A stretch of DNA of 64,000 nt, from assembly GCF_027887165.1 (NCBI RefSeq), contig NC_077233.1:222117845-222181844 (forward strand). The letters run 5' to 3'. This DNA is from Monodelphis domestica (lineage: Eukaryota > Chordata > Mammalia > Didelphimorphia > Didelphidae). Below, in pieces: positions 52,501 to 58,500 of the stretch. The position numbers were made by a program, and so were the translations under genes. Below the pieces are notes generated by a model, which had not been told where the DNA came from, did no database searches, and worked only from the letters and a program-made list of their open reading frames with translations. Positions within the stretch are counted from its first letter, which is position 1. Every line of letters starts with the position of its first letter.

Positions 52501-55500
52501 ATTCTAGAGAATCAACTAAAAAGCTAGTGGAAATAATCAACAACTTTAGCAAAGTTGCAGGATACAAAATAAACTCACATAAGCCATCAGCATTTCTATA
52601 TATCTCCAATACATCTCAGCAGCAGGAATTAGAAAGAGAAATTCCATTCAAAATCACCTTAGACAATATAAAATACTTAGGAATCTATCTGCCGAGACAA
52701 ACACAGGAACTATATGAACACAACTACAAAACACTCTCCACACAATTAAAACTAGATCTAAACAATTGGAAAAAACATTAATTGCTCGTGGGTGGGACGA
52801 GCTAACATAATAAAAATGACCATCCTACCCAAACTTATCTATTTAGTGCCATACCCATTGAAATTCCAAAAACCTTTTTACTGAATTAGAAAAAAAACAT
52901 AACAAAGTTCATTTGGAAGAACAAAAGATCAAAGATATCCAGGGAAATAATAAAAAAAAAATACAAAGGTTGGTGGCCTTGCAGTACCAGATCTTAAACT
53001 ATATTATAAAGCAGTGGTCATCAAAACAATTTGATACTGGCTAAGAGTCAGAAAGGAGGATTAGTTGAATAGATTTGGGGTAAGTGATCTCAACAGGACA
53101 GTCTATGACAAGCCCAAAGATCCCAGCTTTTGGGACAAAAATCCACTATTTGACAAAAACCGCTGGGAAAATTGGAAGACAGTGTGGGAGACATTAGGCT
53201 TGGATCAACACCTCACACCCTACACAAAGATTAACTCAGAATGGGGGAATGTCTTGAACATAAAAAAGGAAACTATAAACTAAGTAAACACAGAATAGTA
53301 TACGTGTCAGACCTTTGGGAAAGGAAAGATTTTAAAACCAAGCAAGACACAGAAAGAGTCACAATGTAAAATAAATAATTTTTACTACATCAAATTAAAA
53401 AGTTTTTGTACAAACAAAACCAATGTAACCAAAATCAGAAGGGAAATAACAAATTGGGAAACAATCTTCATAACAAACACCTCTGACAAAGGGCTAATTA
53501 CTCAAATTTACAAAGAGCTAAATCAATTGTACAAAAAATCAAGCCATTCTCCAATTGCTAAATGGGCAAGCGACATGAATAGGCAATTTTCAGTCAAAGA
53601 AATCAAAACTATTAATAAACACATGAAAAAGTATTCTAAATCTCTTATAATCAGAGAGATGCAAATCAAAACAACTCTGAGTTATCACCTCACACCTAGC
53701 AGATTGGCTAACATGACAGCAAAGGAAAGTAATGAATGCCAGAGGGGGTGTGGCAACGTCGGGACATTAATTCATTGATGGTGGAGTTGTGAGTTGATCC
53801 AACCATTCTGCAGGGCAATTTGGAACTATGCTCAAAGGGTGCTAAAAGACTGTCTGCCTTTTGACCCAGCCATAGCCCTGCTGAGTTTGTACCCCAAAGA
53901 GATAAGGAAAAATAACATGTACAAGAATATTCATAGCTGTGCTCTTTGTGGTGGCAAAAAATTGGAAAATGAGGGGATGCCCTTCAATTGGGGAATGGCT
54001 GAACAAATTGTGGTATATGTTGGTGATGGAATACTATTGTGCTAAAAGGAATAATAAAGTAGAGGAATTCCATGGAAACTGAAACAACCTCCAGGAAGTG
54101 ATGCAGAGCGAAAGGAGCAGAACCAGGAGAACAGTGAACACAGAGACTGATACACTGTGGTACAATCGAATGTAATGGATTTCTCCATTAGTGGTAATGC
54201 AGTTAGCCTGAACAACCCGGAGGGATATAGGAGAAAAAACACTATCCACATTCAGAAGAGAAACTGTGGGAGTAAAAACACCAAAAAAAAAAAAAACACC
54301 GCTTAATGACATGGGTCGAAGGGGATATGATTGGGGGTGTAGACTCTAAATGAACATCCTAGTGCAAATACCAACAACATGGAAATGGGTTCTGATCAAG
54401 TACATATGTGATACCCAGTGGAATCGCACGTCGGCTATGGGAGGGGTGGCGGGAGAGGAGGGAAGAATAGAAAATGATTTTTGTAACCAAGGAATAATGT
54501 TAGAAATTGACCAAATTAAAAAAAATGTAAAAAAAAGAGTTAGAAAGAAAAATTCCATTTAAAATCATCCTAGACAATATAAAATAATGAGGAATCTATC
54601 TGCCAAGACAAACATAGGGACTATTTGAACACAACTACACACTATCTACATAATTAAAAATAGATCTAAATAATTGGAAAAAGATTAATTGCTCAGGATA
54701 ACCTAACATAATAAAAATGACAATCCTACCCAAACTAATTTACTTATTTAATGCCATACCCATCAATCTACCAAGAAACTCTTTTACTGAATTAGAAAAA
54801 AACATAACAAAGTTCATTTGGAAAAACAAAAAATTCAAGACTATCAATGGAAATATTGAAAAAAAATGTGAAGGAAGGTGGCCTAGCAATACAGACCTCA
54901 AACTACTAAAAAGCAGTTGTCATCAAAACAATATGATACTGGCTAAGAGACAGAAGGGAGGATCAGTGGAATAGACTTGGGGTAAGTAACCTCAGCAAGA
55001 CAGCCTTATGATAAACCCAAAGATCCCAGCTTTTGGGACAAAAATCCAGTATTTGACAAAAACTGCTGGGAAAATTGGAGAACAGTATTGGAGAGATTAG
55101 GTTTAGATCAACATCTAACACCCTACAACCAAGATAAACTCAGAATGGGTGAATGACTTGAATATAAAGAAGGAAACATTAAGTAAATTAGGTGAACACA
55201 GAATAGTATACTTGTCAGATCTTTGGGAAAAGAAATATTTTAACACCAAGCAAGAGTTAGAAAAAATTACAAAATGCAAAATAAACAATTTTGATTACAT
55301 TAAATTTAAAAGTTTTTGTACAAACAAAACCAATGCAACTAAAATTAGAAGGGAAGCAACAAATTGGGAAAAAAACTTCATAATGAAAAACTATGATAAA
55401 GGTCTAATTACTCAAAATTTATAAAGAGATAAATCAATTGTACCAAAAATCAAGTCATTCCCCAATTGACAAATGGGCAAGGGACATGAATAGGCAATTT

Positions 55501-58500
55501 TCAGACAAAGAAATCAAAACTATCAATAAATACATGAAAAAATATTCTAAATCTCTTATAATCAGAGAAATGCAAATCAAAACAACTCTGAGGTACCACC
55601 TTACATCTAGCAGATTGGCTAACATGACAGAAAAGGAAAGTGATAAATGTTGGAAGGGATGTGGCAAAGTTGGGATATTAATGCATTGTTGGTGGGGTTG
55701 TGAATTGATCCAACAATTCTGGAGGGCTATTTGGAACTATGCCCAAAGGGCACTAAAAGACTGCCTACCCTTTGATCCAGCCATAGCACTACTGGGTTTG
55801 TACCCCAAAGAGATAATAAGGAAAAAGACTTGTACAAGAATATTCATAGCCTTGCTCTTTGTGGTGGCAAAAAATTGGAAAATGAGGGGAAGCCCTTCAA
55901 TTGGGGAATGGCTGAGCAAATTTTGCTATCTGTTGATGAAGGAATACTATTGTGTTCAAAGAAATAATGAACTGGAGGAATTCCATGTGAACTGGAATGA
56001 CTTCCAGGAATTGACGCAGAGTAAAAGGAGCAGAACTTGGAGAATATTGTACACAGAGACATACACTGTGGTACAATCAAACGTAATGGACTTCGCTACG
56101 AGTAGCAATGCAATGATCCAGGACAATTCTGAAGGACTTGTGAGAAAGAGCACTATACATATTCCAGAGAAAGATCTGTGGGAGTAGAAACACAGAAGAA
56201 AAACAACTGCTTGATCACACAGGTCAATGAGGATATGATTGGGGGTTATAGACCCTAAATGATCACCCTAGTGCAAATATCAATAATATGAAAATAGGTC
56301 TTGACCAATGACACGTGTAAAACTCAGTGGAATTGTGCGTCAGTTATGGGAGGGGGTTGAGAGGAGTGGAGGGAAAGAACATGATTTTTGTTATCCTAGA
56401 AAAATATTCTAAATTAATCAATTAAATGAAATTAAAAAAAAATTTTAAAACATCTTTTTCCCACATGCACATGATTTCTATCTACTTGTTCAATTTCATA
56501 AACTGAAAAACATAATCTAGGAATATAGTAGTAGTAACCATAGATTTCTAATGTACTATTTATTATTATAGACTAGTATCTGCATCAACTATTGATAACA
56601 ACTATGTATGAATTTAGAAAGCATAAAGGAGTGAATGAACATTTATCTGCATGCATCTTCAAGATCATTAAGCTTCTGGGGTAATACATTTTCGATCACT
56701 AAAATTCCATGTTCACTGGTGATTTGTTCTGAATCCTTCTCTTCCATGACACAAAATATACATTGTTATAATGTTGCCTTAGATCATCCATGACAGCAAT
56801 CAAATTCCTTACTATGTTAGATACTGCATACTCAATTGTAGAAGTACCTGCTGTATTCCCTATTCTGTAAGGTTCCAATATAAGTAACTGGATTTTAATT
56901 TCTCTATCAATTGTCATCAAACCATGATTCCTAGCCCACAATTAAAGTGAATGATTTTAAATAAAAAATGACCCCCCCTTTTGAAACTTAAAATTAATGT
57001 TAGATGAAAGTTTCCTTACCTTGTAAGTAGGAATACATTTAACCAAGAAATCAAAGTAACAAATTGATACCATCCAGTTCCTAGCCACCAGAATACTCCA
57101 GAGGCTGCCTTCCCTAAAAATAAAACATAAATAGAACTGTTTTGAGGAAATCAAAGCCTCTAAATGGAATATTTTGGTGACGACCAAGCAAGAAGCAACA
57201 AAAAATTCATTTTTATTATTTTGAGTGTCAAGGGAAATCTGCAAGAGTATTTTTACATGCACCACAATAAAACTAAGTCACACATCAATGCTTAAGAGTA
57301 AAACCACAGCACAACATAATTTGTAGATGCACAAGACAAGATGCAAAAGAAGAAACATTTATTTAGGGCATTAAATCCATGCACTTCAATTACACTGAAG
57401 TCAAGCTAGTGATGAATTTGATATCTCAAATCTTTTAACACACACACCCCAAATGCTTATGCAAATAGAAATTTAGGAGGTTAGCAATTCTACGTAGAAA
57501 TAATTGAAAAATGTTATTTTAAGAAGCCAAAATGAGGACCTAAAAATGAATTGCATCAGATCACACAGGAAAATATTTAATTTGCCAAAAGCCTTTGAGA
57601 TCATGCTAGCATAGAAAGCCAAAAATAACCACCTGGAGAAACAATGGCCAACCAAAGAAACGACAACACCTTCTTGGACACAAACCATCCTGTTGCTCCA
57701 ATCCTTTGCAGTGTTTGCATCAAAAAGTAACCTATAACAGATAAAAGGTGTATGCAGAGTGCACACACAGAAAATACAACCCAAACACCATTCTCTAAAT
57801 ACATAATAAAACAAATTCTTCCATTTGACAAATCCACGAAACCAATAATTTTGGATGCTGTCTTTAAATTTTATCATTCTCTATTTTTAAGTCAAAGGAA
57901 TAACCTTCCTTTCAATAAAATAAAATTATTTATAAAGCAAGGAAGACAGAAATTCATTGAAATTGACTAGAAATATGAAAAAGCACTTGCTATGAGTTAG
58001 AATAATTTTTCTTCAATTCTATATTTTTTTATCCAACTAAAATGTCTACCTTAATAAGTATTTCCTAACATTCAAGTTTTATATTAATTCTGTTGAAGAT
58101 TTCTTTTGTATGTTTGAGAATAGTACTACCAAATTTTATGATAAGGAGAATGTAAAATTCTAAGGTAAATTAGGTCATACAAAAATAAGCATAACATTCT
58201 AGGAAAAATGTTTACAAACAACATGAAATTTTAAAACTGTTAAAACTAATATTTAATTTTTAAAAGCATTTTTATGGCCTTTCTCCTCAGGAGGAAAAAA
58301 ATCAGTAAGACAAAACATAAATAACTTTACATAAAAATACATATATAAAGTAGGTGGCTGCTTAGAGTACTATTTACTATTTCTCTTTTGCAGTGACACT
58401 GATATTATTTATCTATTTTAATTTTAACTGCCTGACATGTGCACCCAAAGTACAAGGTTAAAGTAATTACTGGTTTCAATCAAAACAAAGAAGTTGCCTT

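Larger units (their letters stand above)
48690..57019. other. SUN1 intron between exons e and f
   Basis: An 8.3-kb intron. Contents are an inverted L2 (48735-49500), a nearly full-length L1 (49628-54537), a second L1 (54538-56440) and about 580 bp of unassigned sequence with a minus-strand open frame (56699-56941). Confidence 0.7.
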
